A DNA stretch of 64,000 nt from Desulfarculus baarsii DSM 2075 (GCF_000143965.1 NC_014365.1:3375501-3439500); one strand, 5' to 3'. Shown: positions 33,077-43,510, counted from the stretch's first letter. Notes: generated by a model not told the origin, from the letters alone. Made by a program: numbers and translations.

Positions 33077-36000
33077 ATGCGCCCAAGCCTGCTTTCGGAA
33101 AACGGCTCTGGTCAGATCGGCTGGAAAACCGGCTGCCTGGCCCTGGTGTTGGTGGCCCTGGGCCTGCGCCTATGGGGCGTCAACTGGGCCGGCGACGGCT
33201 CCGACCCGGGGGCCTTGCGAGTCATCGACAACATCGCCGACGGCAACCTGCTCTATCAGATAGACCCGGCCAACCCGGCCTGGGACCAACTTTTTTTCTT
33301 TGGCGCGGCCATGTTCAAGCGCTTGGTCTGGCTGGCCTGGTCGGCCCTGGCCTCGCTCACCGGCCTGGTTTCGTCGATCTTTCTGGTGCAGATGCCCACG
33401 CCGATCATCGGCCGCGTCTTCGCGGCGCTGACCGGGGCGCTGGCGGTCTACTTCGTCTGGCGGCTGGCCCGCAAGATCTTCCGCCAGCCCGGCACGGGGT
33501 TCCTGGCCGCGGCCCTGACGTGCTTCAGCCCGCTGCTGGTGGCCCAGGGCCACTTCGTTGGTCGCGGTTCGGCGGCGGCCCTGGCCGCGGCGGCCTGCCT
33601 GTTGTTCGTTGTCGACATCGCCCGTGGCGGCGGGCGCACGCGCTACGCGGCCGGCGGCTTTTGCCTGGGCCTGGCCTGCACGGTCGAACTGGGCCTGTGC
33701 CTGCTGACGCCACTGTTCGTCGCCGCCCACGTCATGCGCGTGGTCTTGGGCAAGCAATACAAGGCCAGGCCGCTTTTTGGCCTGCCGGCGATCTTCCTCA
33801 CCGGCCTGGCCATCGGCCTGAGCCTGGGTTTCCCGGCGCTATTGACGGGCAAGGTCGGCCTGGCCAGCATGTGGAGCCAGTTGATCCTGCCGGCCGAGGC
33901 GGCGTGGTCCGGCCCCTGGGTCGACGGCCCGACCGGCGGCCGCCTGGCCGTGAGCCTGGCGCTGATCGGCGACGCCATCGGCTGGGAGATCGTGGCGCTG
34001 TACCTGATCGGCCTGGGCCTGTGCGCCGCCCGCCGCAACAAGGCGGGCATGCTGACGGCGGCCTTTCCGCTCTATTATTGGCCGCTGGCCACGTTCTTTT
34101 TGGCCGGCGATCTCGAACGCCTGCTGCCGGCCATGCTGCCGGCCATGGTCGCGGTGGCCTCTTTGACGCCGGTGACGGCCGCCGAGGCCCTGAGCCGTCA
34201 TCAGCCGGCCCGGGCCTTTGGCATCGTGCTGCTGAGCATCGTGCTGTGCCTGCCGGCGGCCTGGCGTTCGGCCGGGCTGGGCTATCTGTTCTGGCAGACC
34301 CAGCCGGCCCAGTCGGCCGCTCAATGGCTGGCCGACAACCTGCCCGAGGACGCCACGCTTCATCACGGCCCGTCCGCGCCCCAAGCGCCCCAGGCCCAAA
34401 ACCAGCCCCTGGCCCGGCTGGAGACCGACAGACCCTTCGCCGCGGGCGCCTACACCGTGCTCAGCGCCCGCGACGCCGACCGCCTCTTTCGGCCCTGGAC
34501 CGGCCGGGCCTACGACCAGGCCGCCGAGCAATACCGCTTGATCGCCGACAACTTCCAGCCGATAAAGACCTTTGACCTCAAGGACATGCCGCCCCAGGCC
34601 CAGCGGCCCGGCCGGCGGCGCTTCCCCGAGGCCCTCAGCCCCAGCCTGTGGGTCTACGCCAACCTGCCGGCCCGGCCCATCGGCCAGCCCCTGGGCCTGA
34701 CGCCAGCGCCCAGCCTGGGGCGCTTGCCGCACAATGTCTGCTACCGGAACGCCCCGGCCTACTCCAGGGACGACACAGTCATCGACCTGCCCGACGGCGG
34801 CGTGGCCACACGCACTCTGCGCGCCGCCCGCCCGTTGGACGCGCTGGTTGTCGAAGCGGTCAACCTGGACGAAAAACCGGCCGTGGTCGGCCTGGCTCAG
34901 GGCCCCGACAACGCCCAAAGCCAGACCCTGGAGCCGGGCCAGGTCTGGCGGGCGCTGATCCCGGCGCGCAACTGGCCGCCGACCACGCCACGGGTCTATC
35001 CGCTGAAGGTCTCCGCCCAGCCAGGCAGACACGTCGTGGCCAGGATCATCGACGATCCGCTGACCCTGGGCGCCCAGGCCCTGGAGGGCCGGCGCTGGGC
35101 CGAGGCCGAGGACTATCTGACCCAGGCCATGGCCCGCTGGCCCAAAGCCATCCTGCCCCGGGCCCTGTTGGCGGCCGTGCTGCTGGAGGCCGACAAGCGC
35201 GCCGAGGCCGCCGCCCTGCTCAAAGGCCGCGAACAACAGATGCAGATGCTCTCGCGCCTGGCCCTGCATGGCGCGCCCCTGGAGCAGTGGGCGGCCCTGC
35301 TGGGCGACTGGGGCGGTTACCACGCCGCGTTGCTGCTCAACGCCCAGACCAAATCCTACGACGTGGAGATGCACCGCGGCCGCCGCGACGGCGCGGTGGT
35401 CAGCCGCCAGACCGAGGCCTTCGCCGCCGAGCTGCGCTGGCCGGCCGGCGGCGCGGGGCCGGTCACCCGCGTGCTGCTCGAGGAGCCCTTCCCCGCCGCG
35501 CCGTTGCTGGTCCGTTGCCAGATCATCGGCGCCCAGGGCCAACTGCGCGGCGAAGGCGTGGCCGCCCAACTCAAGCTGGTGCGCCGCGACGGCCAAAAGC
35601 GCCAGACCGTGGCCCGCCTGGCCATCACCGACGAGCAACTGGCCCAGGCCACTCCCCTGGAAGCCGCGTTGTCGGCCATCCCGCAAAGCCCGGCCGATCG
35701 CTGGGAGCTCGTCCTGGAGTCCATGCGGCCCTGGCCATTGACCATCGGCCAGGCGCGCGTCACCGTCGACCCGCGCCAACACCTGCGCCAATGCGCGCGC
35801 TGGGCCATGCTGGCCTGGGGCCAGACGCTGCTGGAGCAAAACCGCCTGCCCATGGCCATTCGCGCCCTCGACGACATGGCGCTCATCGACGCGGACTTCG
35901 CCCCCGGCCTCAACAGCCGCGCCCGGGCGCTGATCGCCGGCGGTCGCGCCGCCGAGGCCGCTCAATGCCTCTCCAAGGCCCAGGCGCTTTTGGCCAATGA

Positions 36001-36502
36001 ACCGAAACAGTTGCAGATAGCCCGCGAACTGGCGCGCAAGCTGGGCGACGACGATCTGGGCCGCCGCCTGGCCGATCGCCTCACCGAGCTGACCCCGCCG
36101 CCCCAGGCCAAGGTGCGCTTCAAGGGCGGGCCGACCCTGATCGGCTACGAGATCGACCAGACGCCGACCAACAGCGGCCGCAGCCTGCGCCTGCGGCTCT
36201 ATTGGCTATTCGCTCGCCAGCCCGAGCGCGACTATCACGTCTCGGCCCGGCTCGAGGGCCCCACGCGCATCGACCTCAGCCACCGTTTCATGGGCGGGCT
36301 CCAGCGCATGGACCGCGTCCTGCCCGGCCAACTGCTCGTCGACGAAACATCCCTGGAGCTGGCCCACGACATGCCCGAGGGGCTCTACAGCCTGGTGCTG
36401 AGCCTGGACGAAAACGTCAAGGGCGGCCGTTCGCTGGTGGTGCAGGACGGCAACATGGCCGGCCGGCGCTTCCTGACCCTGCCTGGCGTGAGCCTGCCGT
36501 GA
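33077..36502 (+). CDS. Very large GT-C-like membrane protein with C-terminal soluble domains
   Basis: 1141 residues from ATG 33077 (GAGGA upstream; ATG 33020 has no such site). About ten transmembrane segments occupy residues 20-420, with the family-like acidic residue after the first segment (GVNWAGDGSDPGALRVIDN). After that a long extracytoplasmic part contains an ADNLPEDATL stretch typical of PMT/ArnT-like proteins, helical TPR-like units (about 680-740) and beta-rich ends. Probably transfers a sugar from a lipid donor on the outer face of the membrane; the soluble half may hold the acceptor. Overlaps the next gene by GTGA. Confidence 0.78.
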   Translation: MRPSLLSENGSGQIGWKTGCLALVLVALGLRLWGVNWAGDGSDPGALRVIDNIADGNLLYQIDPANPAWDQLFFFGAAMFKRLVWLAWSALASLTGLVSSIFLVQMPTPIIGRVFAALTGALAVYFVWRLARKIFRQPGTGFLAAALTCFSPLLVAQGHFVGRGSAAALAAAACLLFVVDIARGGGRTRYAAGGFCLGLACTVELGLCLLTPLFVAAHVMRVVLGKQYKARPLFGLPAIFLTGLAIGLSLGFPALLTGKVGLASMWSQLILPAEAAWSGPWVDGPTGGRLAVSLALIGDAIGWEIVALYLIGLGLCAARRNKAGMLTAAFPLYYWPLATFFLAGDLERLLPAMLPAMVAVASLTPVTAAEALSRHQPARAFGIVLLSIVLCLPAAWRSAGLGYLFWQTQPAQSAAQWLADNLPEDATLHHGPSAPQAPQAQNQPLARLETDRPFAAGAYTVLSARDADRLFRPWTGRAYDQAAEQYRLIADNFQPIKTFDLKDMPPQAQRPGRRRFPEALSPSLWVYANLPARPIGQPLGLTPAPSLGRLPHNVCYRNAPAYSRDDTVIDLPDGGVATRTLRAARPLDALVVEAVNLDEKPAVVGLAQGPDNAQSQTLEPGQVWRALIPARNWPPTTPRVYPLKVSAQPGRHVVARIIDDPLTLGAQALEGRRWAEAEDYLTQAMARWPKAILPRALLAAVLLEADKRAEAAALLKGREQQMQMLSRLALHGAPLEQWAALLGDWGGYHAALLLNAQTKSYDVEMHRGRRDGAVVSRQTEAFAAELRWPAGGAGPVTRVLLEEPFPAAPLLVRCQIIGAQGQLRGEGVAAQLKLVRRDGQKRQTVARLAITDEQLAQATPLEAALSAIPQSPADRWELVLESMRPWPLTIGQARVTVDPRQHLRQCARWAMLAWGQTLLEQNRLPMAIRALDDMALIDADFAPGLNSRARALIAGGRAAEAAQCLSKAQALLANEPKQLQIARELARKLGDDDLGRRLADRLTELTPPPQAKVRFKGGPTLIGYEIDQTPTNSGRSLRLRLYWLFARQPERDYHVSARLEGPTRIDLSHRFMGGLQRMDRVLPGQLLVDETSLELAHDMPEGLYSLVLSLDENVKGGRSLVVQDGNMAGRRFLTLPGVSLP

Positions 36503-39500
36503 GCCTGGGCGCGCAACGGTTCCCGAACTGGCTTAAGCTCCTGGGCCTGGTCGCCTTGCTTTTGCTTTTGGCCCTGGCCCACACCTGGCCCCTGGCCCGC
36601 CACCTCGACGAGGCCATCCCCTATGGCCTGACGCCCGGCCCCGGCTACGAATCCGTGCCGATGATCCCCGGCGATCACATGCAGTTTTTTTATTGGTGCT
36701 GGCTGGCCGGCGACAACCTGCTGGGGCCGTCGCGTTTTCCGTCCAACCCCTACGAGTTCAACAGCAGCGTGACGCCCAGCGGCCTGGCGGTCTACGCCAA
36801 CTTCCCGCTGTCGCTGATCTTTGTCGCCTTCAGCCACCTGGGCCCGGCCCTGGCCTACAACGCCATGGCGCTGATCTGTTACGTGCTGGTGGGCCTGTGC
36901 TGCCTGGCCTGGGCCCGCCAGGTGCTGGGCCACTGGCTGGCGGCCTTGCCGGCGGCGCTGCTGCTGACGCTGATGCCCTTTCGCGCCGCCCAGGCCCTTT
37001 CGGGCCACATCTACGGCTTTGTGATCTTTTTGCTGCCCCTGGCCTTGTGGTGCCTGGAGCGGGGCTGGCGGGCCCGGCCGGGCCGCGCCGAGGCCTGGGG
37101 TCTGGCCGCCGGCCTGGCCCTGTTGGCCGCGGCGCTGATGGAAAACCACCTCATCTATTATTCGTGCCTGCTCTTGGCCGTCTACGCGCCGGCGCGCCTG
37201 CTGTTGGCCGGCCAGGACGACCGGCCCCAGGCCGAGGAAGGCATGGCTGTCGGCGTAGTCGTGGGGCCGCTGTTGGCCGGGCTGGCCCTGGGCTTCTGCG
37301 CCCAGATGGCCCTGGCCCGCGCCGGCCAGGCCGCCTTCTGGTCGCAGGGGCTAACGGTCTCGCTGGTGGGCCACGTCTTGGCCACCAGCGGCCTGTGGCT
37401 GGCCGGTTCGTGGCTGGCCGCCGCCCTGACCAGCCTCTCGCCGGCCCAGGCGGCCCGAGTCGTGGCCCGCTTTTTCTGGCCGCTGAGCCTGGCCCCGCTT
37501 TACGCCATCCAATACGCCCTGGACATCCCCCACCTGGGCGCGGGGCTGATGGCGCTACTTATAGCCATCGGGGCCTGGCTGAGCTTGCCGAGGCTGTGGC
37601 GAGCCCGCCGTTGGCCCGGCCTGGCGGCTGGTTGGCAGCGGCCGCTGTGGCCGCTGGGTCTGTGCCTGGGCGGGGCGGTGGCCTTTTTGCTGCGCATGAA
37701 GGCCACGCTGATGCAGGGCAGCATCGTCGACCAGGGCCGGGGCCTGGATGAGGTGCGCTTGTTTTCGCCCCGGCCAGCCGACCTGCTGAGCGCCGACGTG
37801 CCGCACAGCGAGCAGATCGTCTTTTTGGGCCTGGCCTTCGTGCTGCTGTGGGCGGCGGGTTTTGTCATGCTGCTGGCGCGGCGGCCGGCCAAGGCCCAGG
37901 GCGCGGCCTCGGCGGCGGTGCTGGGGGTGTTGGGGCTGTTGGCTCTGTTGCTGAGCTTCGGGCCCAACCTGCCCCAACTGCCGCTCTACGAGTTATTGTA
38001 CAAATATCTGCCGTTTTTCAAATACCCCCGCGTGCCCGGCCGGATGATCCTCATCGCGGCGATGCTTTTGGCCTTGCCGGCCGGCTGGGCCCTGTGGCGG
38101 GCCAGCCTGGCCCTGGGCGGGCGCTGGGCCGCGCCGGCGCTGGGCCTGGCCTGCGCGGCGCTGATGGGCTGGAGCCTGTGGCCGGCCCAGCAAGTCGGCC
38201 TGTGCCCGCTGACCCCGCCCGGCGCGGTGGAGCGGGCCGTCGCCGCCGAACTGCCCACCGGCCCCGACGCGGCCAAGCGCGTGCTGGGCCTGCCCATCTG
38301 GCCCGGCGACAGCCATCAGTCCTCGGCCTACGAGATGCTCATCACCCGCACCAGGGCCGTCATGCCCAACGGTTACGCGCCCTACGTGCCCCGGGCCTAT
38401 CTGGAGCAAGTCTATGGGCCGCTTTACCCGCTGGATTACGGCTTGGTCGACGCCGGCGCGCTGGCCGCCCTGGCCGAACAAAAAATCGGCGGCATCGTCT
38501 TTTACGACGACGACATGGTCTACGCCCGCAAGGTCAGCCCCTTCCCGCCGGCCCTGGCCCGCCAGCGCCTGGAGGCCTCGGGTCTGGTCCGCCTGGCGGC
38601 TCAGGAAGGCAACGGCTTTTTTTATCTGCCCCGCGCCGCGGCCCGGCCCGACCCCGCGCCGGGCCGGGTCATATCGCCGGTGATCAGCTTGTGGGAGGCC
38701 AACTGGCTGGGCCGCGACACCGGCCGGCTGGTCGACGACCCGGCGGCCTCGGGCTGGGGCCTGCTCTTCGCCGAGGGCGCGGGGCCGTTGGCGCCGCTGG
38801 GCCCGCGCCTGGCCGGGGCCAAGGGCAACGTGGCCAAGGCCCAGGCCAGCCGGGACAAGCCGGGCTTTTTGGCCCATGGCCCGCACAAGATCTTCCCGCC
38901 GGGCGAGTATCTGGCGCGCTTTCGCCTGCGGCGAGGGCCGGGAGCCTCTTCGGCCGGGGCGGTGGAGGTGGCCGCCGACGGCGGCAAGGCCATCCTGGCC
39001 CGGCGCGAGCTTTTGCCCGAGGCCCTGCCGGCCGACGGCCGCTGGCATGACGTGGCCCTTGACTTCGCTCTCGACGGGTTGCGGTCGCTGGAATTTCGCG
39101 TCTGGTTTGGCGGAGGGGCCGACCTGGAGCTGGACGTGGTGCTGGCCGGCTTCGCCGGGGCCACGCCGGGGCCGGCGTTTTACCCGGCCTGGCAGTTGTG
39201 GCGGCAGGCGGGCGAGTTGGTGGCCGACCACCGCGCGCCCGGCGGCTGGGCCGTGGAGGCCACGCCGGGGCTGACCCCACCGCTCTACCTGATGCACGGC
39301 CCCCAACAGACCTACGGGCCGGGGCGTTATCGGGCCACGTTCCGTCTGGCCGCCGCCGCTCAGCCCGCCCCGCCGGGCCGGGCGGCCCTGTTGGTGGTGG
39401 CCGGCGACCTGGGGCGGCGGCCGTTGGGCCACCGGGCGGTGGATGTCGCCGAGTTGACGGCCGATTATCGCGATTTCGCGGTGGAGTTTCGCTTGCCGCG

Positions 39501-39588
39501 TCGCGGCGAGATCGGCCTGCGGGCGCTGTTGGAGCGCGGCGCGGGCCTGCGCCTGGCCGGGGCCGGCGTGGAGCGTCTGGGCGATTGA
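36499..39588 (+). CDS. Second giant GT-C-like membrane protein
   Basis: 1029 residues from GTG 36499, coupled to the previous gene by GTGA. First about 600 residues contain roughly twelve transmembrane segments with loops such as IPGDHMQFFYWCWLAGDN and FNSSVTPSGLAVYANFPLS after segment one, as in GT-C/oligosaccharyl-type transferases (DUF6541/6044-like). The C-terminal 400 residues include two similar beta-rich domains (HGPHKIFPPGEYLARFRLR and HGPQQTYGPGRYRATFRLA), which look like a duplicated carbohydrate-binding fold. Substrate unknown. Confidence 0.78.
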   Translation: MSLGAQRFPNWLKLLGLVALLLLLALAHTWPLARHLDEAIPYGLTPGPGYESVPMIPGDHMQFFYWCWLAGDNLLGPSRFPSNPYEFNSSVTPSGLAVYANFPLSLIFVAFSHLGPALAYNAMALICYVLVGLCCLAWARQVLGHWLAALPAALLLTLMPFRAAQALSGHIYGFVIFLLPLALWCLERGWRARPGRAEAWGLAAGLALLAAALMENHLIYYSCLLLAVYAPARLLLAGQDDRPQAEEGMAVGVVVGPLLAGLALGFCAQMALARAGQAAFWSQGLTVSLVGHVLATSGLWLAGSWLAAALTSLSPAQAARVVARFFWPLSLAPLYAIQYALDIPHLGAGLMALLIAIGAWLSLPRLWRARRWPGLAAGWQRPLWPLGLCLGGAVAFLLRMKATLMQGSIVDQGRGLDEVRLFSPRPADLLSADVPHSEQIVFLGLAFVLLWAAGFVMLLARRPAKAQGAASAAVLGVLGLLALLLSFGPNLPQLPLYELLYKYLPFFKYPRVPGRMILIAAMLLALPAGWALWRASLALGGRWAAPALGLACAALMGWSLWPAQQVGLCPLTPPGAVERAVAAELPTGPDAAKRVLGLPIWPGDSHQSSAYEMLITRTRAVMPNGYAPYVPRAYLEQVYGPLYPLDYGLVDAGALAALAEQKIGGIVFYDDDMVYARKVSPFPPALARQRLEASGLVRLAAQEGNGFFYLPRAAARPDPAPGRVISPVISLWEANWLGRDTGRLVDDPAASGWGLLFAEGAGPLAPLGPRLAGAKGNVAKAQASRDKPGFLAHGPHKIFPPGEYLARFRLRRGPGASSAGAVEVAADGGKAILARRELLPEALPADGRWHDVALDFALDGLRSLEFRVWFGGGADLELDVVLAGFAGATPGPAFYPAWQLWRQAGELVADHRAPGGWAVEATPGLTPPLYLMHGPQQTYGPGRYRATFRLAAAAQPAPPGRAALLVVAGDLGRRPLGHRAVDVAELTADYRDFAVEFRLPRRGEIGLRALLERGAGLRLAGAGVERLGD

Positions 39589-39892
39589 CCAACGGGCCGC
39601 GCCGGCAATAGCCTAATTTTTCAGGCACATTTTTGAGGACGCGCGCTTTTTGTTCACAGCGGGGCGTTGCTTGGCAAGTTACTTTGTGGCCAACACCGCG
39701 CAAACAGTGATCAAACGGCTCATGGCCATGGGGCGGACGACGGGCCGGAGCACCAATCACCGATTGCGAATCACACCTAAATAACGGCCTAACCCACCGA
39801 TATCTGTTTTAATTAACCAATAAGTCGTTGCAATTTACGCGGCGGTGGTTCATTCTTTTAGGCGTGGAGTACTCACCCTAGGGAGGAGCCCG
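39589..39892. other. Leader region of the exosortase/EPS operon
   Basis: No gene. AT-rich compared with its surroundings, with GCCT-AATTTTTC-AGGC followed by ATTTTT (39612-39635), a weak terminator for the upstream gene, and TTGCAA (39828-39833) 17 bases before CATTCT, a weak promoter match. A GGGAGGAG ribosome site ends it. Confidence 0.45.
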
Positions 39893-40492
39893 ATGCCACG
39901 CGGTCGTCTGTTCGCGGCTATTCTATGCTTTTTCACATTGGTGACTTGTTTGTCGACCGGTCCGGCCAGCGCCGCCGAGGAGCCCCGGGCCATGCCCGAG
40001 ATGGAAAAAGAATACGTCATCGGGCCCAGCGACATCCTGGAGGTGCAGGTCTGGCGCGAGGAGAACCTCACCCGCACCGACCGCCTGGTCCTGCCCGACG
40101 GCACCTTCACTCTGCCGCTGATCGACAACGTGCCCGCCGGCGGCAAAACCATCCTGGAGTTGAAGGCCCACATCGAAAAGGCCCTGGCCAAGTTCGTCGA
40201 CGCGCCCAAGGTCTATATCACCGTCAAGCAACCCAGCAGCCACTCGTTCAACATCCTGGGCAACGTCAAGGAGCCGGGCCGCTACCCCATGCTGGCCCCC
40301 ACCACGGTCTTGCAGGGCATTTCCATGGCCAAAGGCTTCAACGAGTGGGCCAGCCGCAACAAGACGGTGATCATCCGCGGTTATGGCGACAAGCAGAAGA
40401 TCATGCCTTTCGAGTATGACGACGTCGTCGACGGCGACAAACCCGAACAGAACTTCATCATGCACCCCGGCGACACCATCGTGGTGCCCTGA
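39893..40492 (+). CDS. Polysaccharide export (Wza/XrtA-associated) periplasmic protein
   Basis: 199 residues from ATG 39893 (GGGAGGAG upstream); an in-frame GTG upstream is not needed. Signal peptide (about 1-27) followed by the Poly_export domain (YVIGPSDILEVQVWREENL) and an SLBB-like domain (FNILGNVKEPGRYPMLAPTTVLQGISMA). Expected to form or cap the export channel for the polysaccharide. First gene of the operon. Shorter than Wza and lacking an obvious lipobox Cys. Confidence 0.9.
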   Translation: MPRGRLFAAILCFFTLVTCLSTGPASAAEEPRAMPEMEKEYVIGPSDILEVQVWREENLTRTDRLVLPDGTFTLPLIDNVPAGGKTILELKAHIEKALAKFVDAPKVYITVKQPSSHSFNILGNVKEPGRYPMLAPTTVLQGISMAKGFNEWASRNKTVIIRGYGDKQKIMPFEYDDVVDGDKPEQNFIMHPGDTIVVP

Positions 40493-40516
40493 ACCCGGCG
40501 GAGAGCCTTGACCGTC

Positions 40517-41863
40517 ATGTCGCGCGCCCCAGTCAGCCCCAAGCGCATCGGCCGCCCTCTCGGCGCGGCGGCGGCGCTGTTCGGCCTGCTGCTGGCCCTG
40601 GGTTGGGCCGGGCCGGCCGGCGCGCTGATCGTCACGCCGGGCATTTCGGCCGGCGTGGGCTACGACGACAACGTGCGGCTGCAAAGGCCGGCGCGAGCTG
40701 ATTTCTTTGGCATGGTCAGCCCCAGCCTGCGCCTGGAGGCCGGCGACCCGGCCCATCGCTTCACGGCCGAGGGCGGGGTGGATTACGCCTATTATCACCG
40801 CCTGAGCCAATACACCAAGCTGGACACGGCCCGGGCCTCGGTGCGCTATCACAAGGAATTTTCCGGCGCGACCAAACTCGACATCTACAACAACTACGTC
40901 AGCACCTACGACCCGGCCGAAGTCTCCGAAACCGGCCAACTGGTGCGCGTCCAGCCCACCGAAAGCCTGCGCACCACCAACACCACCGGCGTCGGCTTCT
41001 GGCACTACACCGACCCCATCAGCCACTTCGGCGGCGACTACCAGTTCGCCTACGCCAGCGGCACCGGCGAGGGCGACGAGGAAGCCAAGATGCAGCGGGC
41101 GATGCTGCGCTGGCTGCAGGCCTGGACGCCCGAGCATCATTTGCAGCTCGACGCCACCGGTCGTTATGACATCTGGGAGACCAGCCCCGACATCCAGGAA
41201 GCCGGCGGCAGCGCCACCTGGTATTGGTTGTGGGACCAACGGCGCACGTTCTCGCTGGCCGCCGGCGGCAGCATGGTGCGGGCCAAGGGTGACGACCAAC
41301 AGCTCCAGCAGGCCCGCGACTACGATGTCTACTGGACGACCGCCGGCTTCAGCCACCGCTACAGCCCGGCTTTCCAGTGGTCGGCCAGCCTGGGCTGGTC
41401 CTACGTCAGCGGCGACGGGGCCTCCAACGCCGCGGCCGGTTCGGGCTATCCCACGGCCCAACTCGCGGCGACCTACCGCCAGGAGCGCTGGTCCCTGGAG
41501 GCCTACGGCAAGGCCACCCTGGACGAATACGACGCCGTGGGCGAAAACTCCGGCCTGACCAAGACCCAAGCCGTGGGCGCGCGCTGGCTGCGCGACCTGG
41601 CCCGCCATTGGCGCCTGACCCTCTACGCCGACTACATCCGCGACGATTATCAGCAAGACCCGGCCCAGGCCGCCACCAGCATCAGCCGCGGCGTGGTCGA
41701 CACCACCCGCCTGGGCGCGCTGCTCAGTTGGGAGGTCATGCGCGACCTGACGATGTATCTGGACTATCGCCACCTGGACCGCAACGCCGAAAACGACGAA
41801 GACGACCGACGCCAGAACCGCGTCTTTTTACACATGGATTATCGCTACCCCGTGCTGTGGTGA
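40517..41863 (+). CDS. Outer-membrane beta-barrel protein of the EPS/XrtA system
   Basis: 448 residues (ATG 40517; TTG 40508 is an alternative start). Signal peptide ends near LIVTPGISAGVGYDDNV, then alternating Tyr/Trp/Asp-rich strands throughout (YRQERWSLEAYGKATLDEYD) with a C-terminal aromatic end (YRYPVLW), as in TIGR03016-like and BcsC-like barrels. A likely secretion pore or exosortase-system barrel. The preceding gene encodes its export partner. Confidence 0.82.
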   Translation: MSRAPVSPKRIGRPLGAAAALFGLLLALGWAGPAGALIVTPGISAGVGYDDNVRLQRPARADFFGMVSPSLRLEAGDPAHRFTAEGGVDYAYYHRLSQYTKLDTARASVRYHKEFSGATKLDIYNNYVSTYDPAEVSETGQLVRVQPTESLRTTNTTGVGFWHYTDPISHFGGDYQFAYASGTGEGDEEAKMQRAMLRWLQAWTPEHHLQLDATGRYDIWETSPDIQEAGGSATWYWLWDQRRTFSLAAGGSMVRAKGDDQQLQQARDYDVYWTTAGFSHRYSPAFQWSASLGWSYVSGDGASNAAAGSGYPTAQLAATYRQERWSLEAYGKATLDEYDAVGENSGLTKTQAVGARWLRDLARHWRLTLYADYIRDDYQQDPAQAATSISRGVVDTTRLGALLSWEVMRDLTMYLDYRHLDRNAENDEDDRRQNRVFLHMDYRYPVLW

Positions 41864-41869
41864 CGGCCC

Positions 41870-43507
41870 TTGGCCCAAGCGACCATTGACATAAGTAAAT
41901 ACCTGGCCATCCTCAAGCGACGCTGGGTGCTGGCTGTGGCGGTCTTTCTGGCCGTGCTGGCGGTGGGCGTGTTTTATTGCCTGTTCTGGCCGCCGATCTA
42001 CCAGGCCACCTGCCTGGTGGTGGTCCAACCGCAAAAGGTGCCCGGCGACATCATCCGCACCACCGTCACCTCCAAGATCGCCGACCGCCTGCAGATCATC
42101 ACCCAGCAGGTGCTCAGCCGCACCAGGCTCACCGAGATCATCGACCGCTTCGACCTCTACCCGGCGGCCAAGGGCAAGGCCACGCCCGACGACCTGGCCG
42201 AACAGATGCGCAAGGACATCACCATCAAGATCACCCGCGAGAACTACTTCACCATCACCTTCGTCTACAACGACCCCAAGCTGGTGGCCGCCGTCACCAA
42301 CGCCCTGGCCGCCTTCTACGTCGACAGCAACCTGCGCATCCGCGAGGAAGACGCCGTGGGCACCGCCCGCTTCCTCACCCGCGAGATGGAGCGCATGCGC
42401 GCCCAACTGCGCGAATGGGAAAGCCGCATCACCGAGTTCAAGCTCCAGCACCTGCACGAACTGCCCACCGCCCGCGACGAAAACCTGGGTCTGTTGTCCC
42501 AGCTCAACCTGAAGATGGGCAGCCTTGTCGACGCCATCCAAAAGGAACGCACCCGCCTGACCTACACCGAGGCTCAACTGGGCGAGGAGCAGTGGCGGCT
42601 GGAGTCGTTGAAGATGCACCGGGCCGAGTTGCTGCGCCGCGGCGCCGCGCCTTCCAGCGAGGGCGACGACGAAAACGACCCCTCCGCCCTCAAGGCGCGC
42701 CTGGACCGCCTGCGGGTGCAATACACCGAGGATCACCCCGACATCCAGCGGGCCCTGCGCCAACTGGCCCGGGCCGAGGAGGCGCAGAAGGCGCGCAGGC
42801 AAAAGATCCTGGCCGAGGCCAAGGACAAGGGCATCAGCGTCGAGGACGCCACGGCCCAGGCCGCCGACCTGCAAATGGCCAGCGTCCGCCAGAGCTTGGA
42901 GCGCATCTCCGGCTACATCGCCGAGGCCAAGGTCAACATCGCCCAGTTCCAGGAGCAGCAGGCCGAGGTCCAGACCCAGATGGCCCAGGTCCAGACCTGG
43001 ATCCGCAACGCCCCCAAGGTGCAGGAAGAACTGACCGAGCTGACCCGTGGCTACGAGGAGCTCAACACCGCCTATCAAAAGATGCACGCCAAGTGGCTCG
43101 ACGCCAAGATGTCGGCCAACCTGGAGCGCACCCAGCGCGGCGAGCAGTTCGAGGTCGTCGATCCGGCCGAGGCGCCCGACCAGCCCTATCAGCCCGATGT
43201 CAAGCGCGTGGTGCCCTTCAGCCTGGGCCTGGCCATGGCCCTGGGCCTGGGCCTGTCCTTCGGCCTGGCCTACCTGGACACCTCGTTCACCGCGGTGGCC
43301 CAGATGGAAGAACTGGCCTCGCTGCCGGTGCTGGTGGTGGTGCCGCCCCTGGAGACCTACGACGAGATAGAGGCCAAACGACGCAAGATGGCTATCTTGG
43401 CCGCCATCTATGCTTCATTGTTCATGTTTTTGCTGGCTTTGGTGGCTGTTTTGGCCATGGGCAAGGGCCCGGCGCTCAAAAAGCTCATCCTCGGCCTTGT
43501 GAGCTGA
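41870..43507 (+). CDS. Wzz/XrtA-type polysaccharide chain-length determinant
   Basis: 545 residues, TTG start six bases behind the barrel gene. Two transmembrane segments (about 18-38 and 500-520) flank a long periplasmic coiled-coil with the Wzz/GNVR signature and a PDQPYQPDVKRVVPFSLGL end. Corresponds to TIGR03007. Such proteins control polymer length together with a tyrosine kinase, here encoded two genes downstream. No kinase domain is fused. Confidence 0.9.
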   Translation: MAQATIDISKYLAILKRRWVLAVAVFLAVLAVGVFYCLFWPPIYQATCLVVVQPQKVPGDIIRTTVTSKIADRLQIITQQVLSRTRLTEIIDRFDLYPAAKGKATPDDLAEQMRKDITIKITRENYFTITFVYNDPKLVAAVTNALAAFYVDSNLRIREEDAVGTARFLTREMERMRAQLREWESRITEFKLQHLHELPTARDENLGLLSQLNLKMGSLVDAIQKERTRLTYTEAQLGEEQWRLESLKMHRAELLRRGAAPSSEGDDENDPSALKARLDRLRVQYTEDHPDIQRALRQLARAEEAQKARRQKILAEAKDKGISVEDATAQAADLQMASVRQSLERISGYIAEAKVNIAQFQEQQAEVQTQMAQVQTWIRNAPKVQEELTELTRGYEELNTAYQKMHAKWLDAKMSANLERTQRGEQFEVVDPAEAPDQPYQPDVKRVVPFSLGLAMALGLGLSFGLAYLDTSFTAVAQMEELASLPVLVVVPPLETYDEIEAKRRKMAILAAIYASLFMFLLALVAVLAMGKGPALKKLILGLVS

Positions 43508-43510
43508 CCG

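Noticed and set aside
39670-39690. Sigma-54-like promoter (TGGCAAGTTACTTTG)
   Set aside because: The second box lacks the GC of TTGC and the spacing is off.
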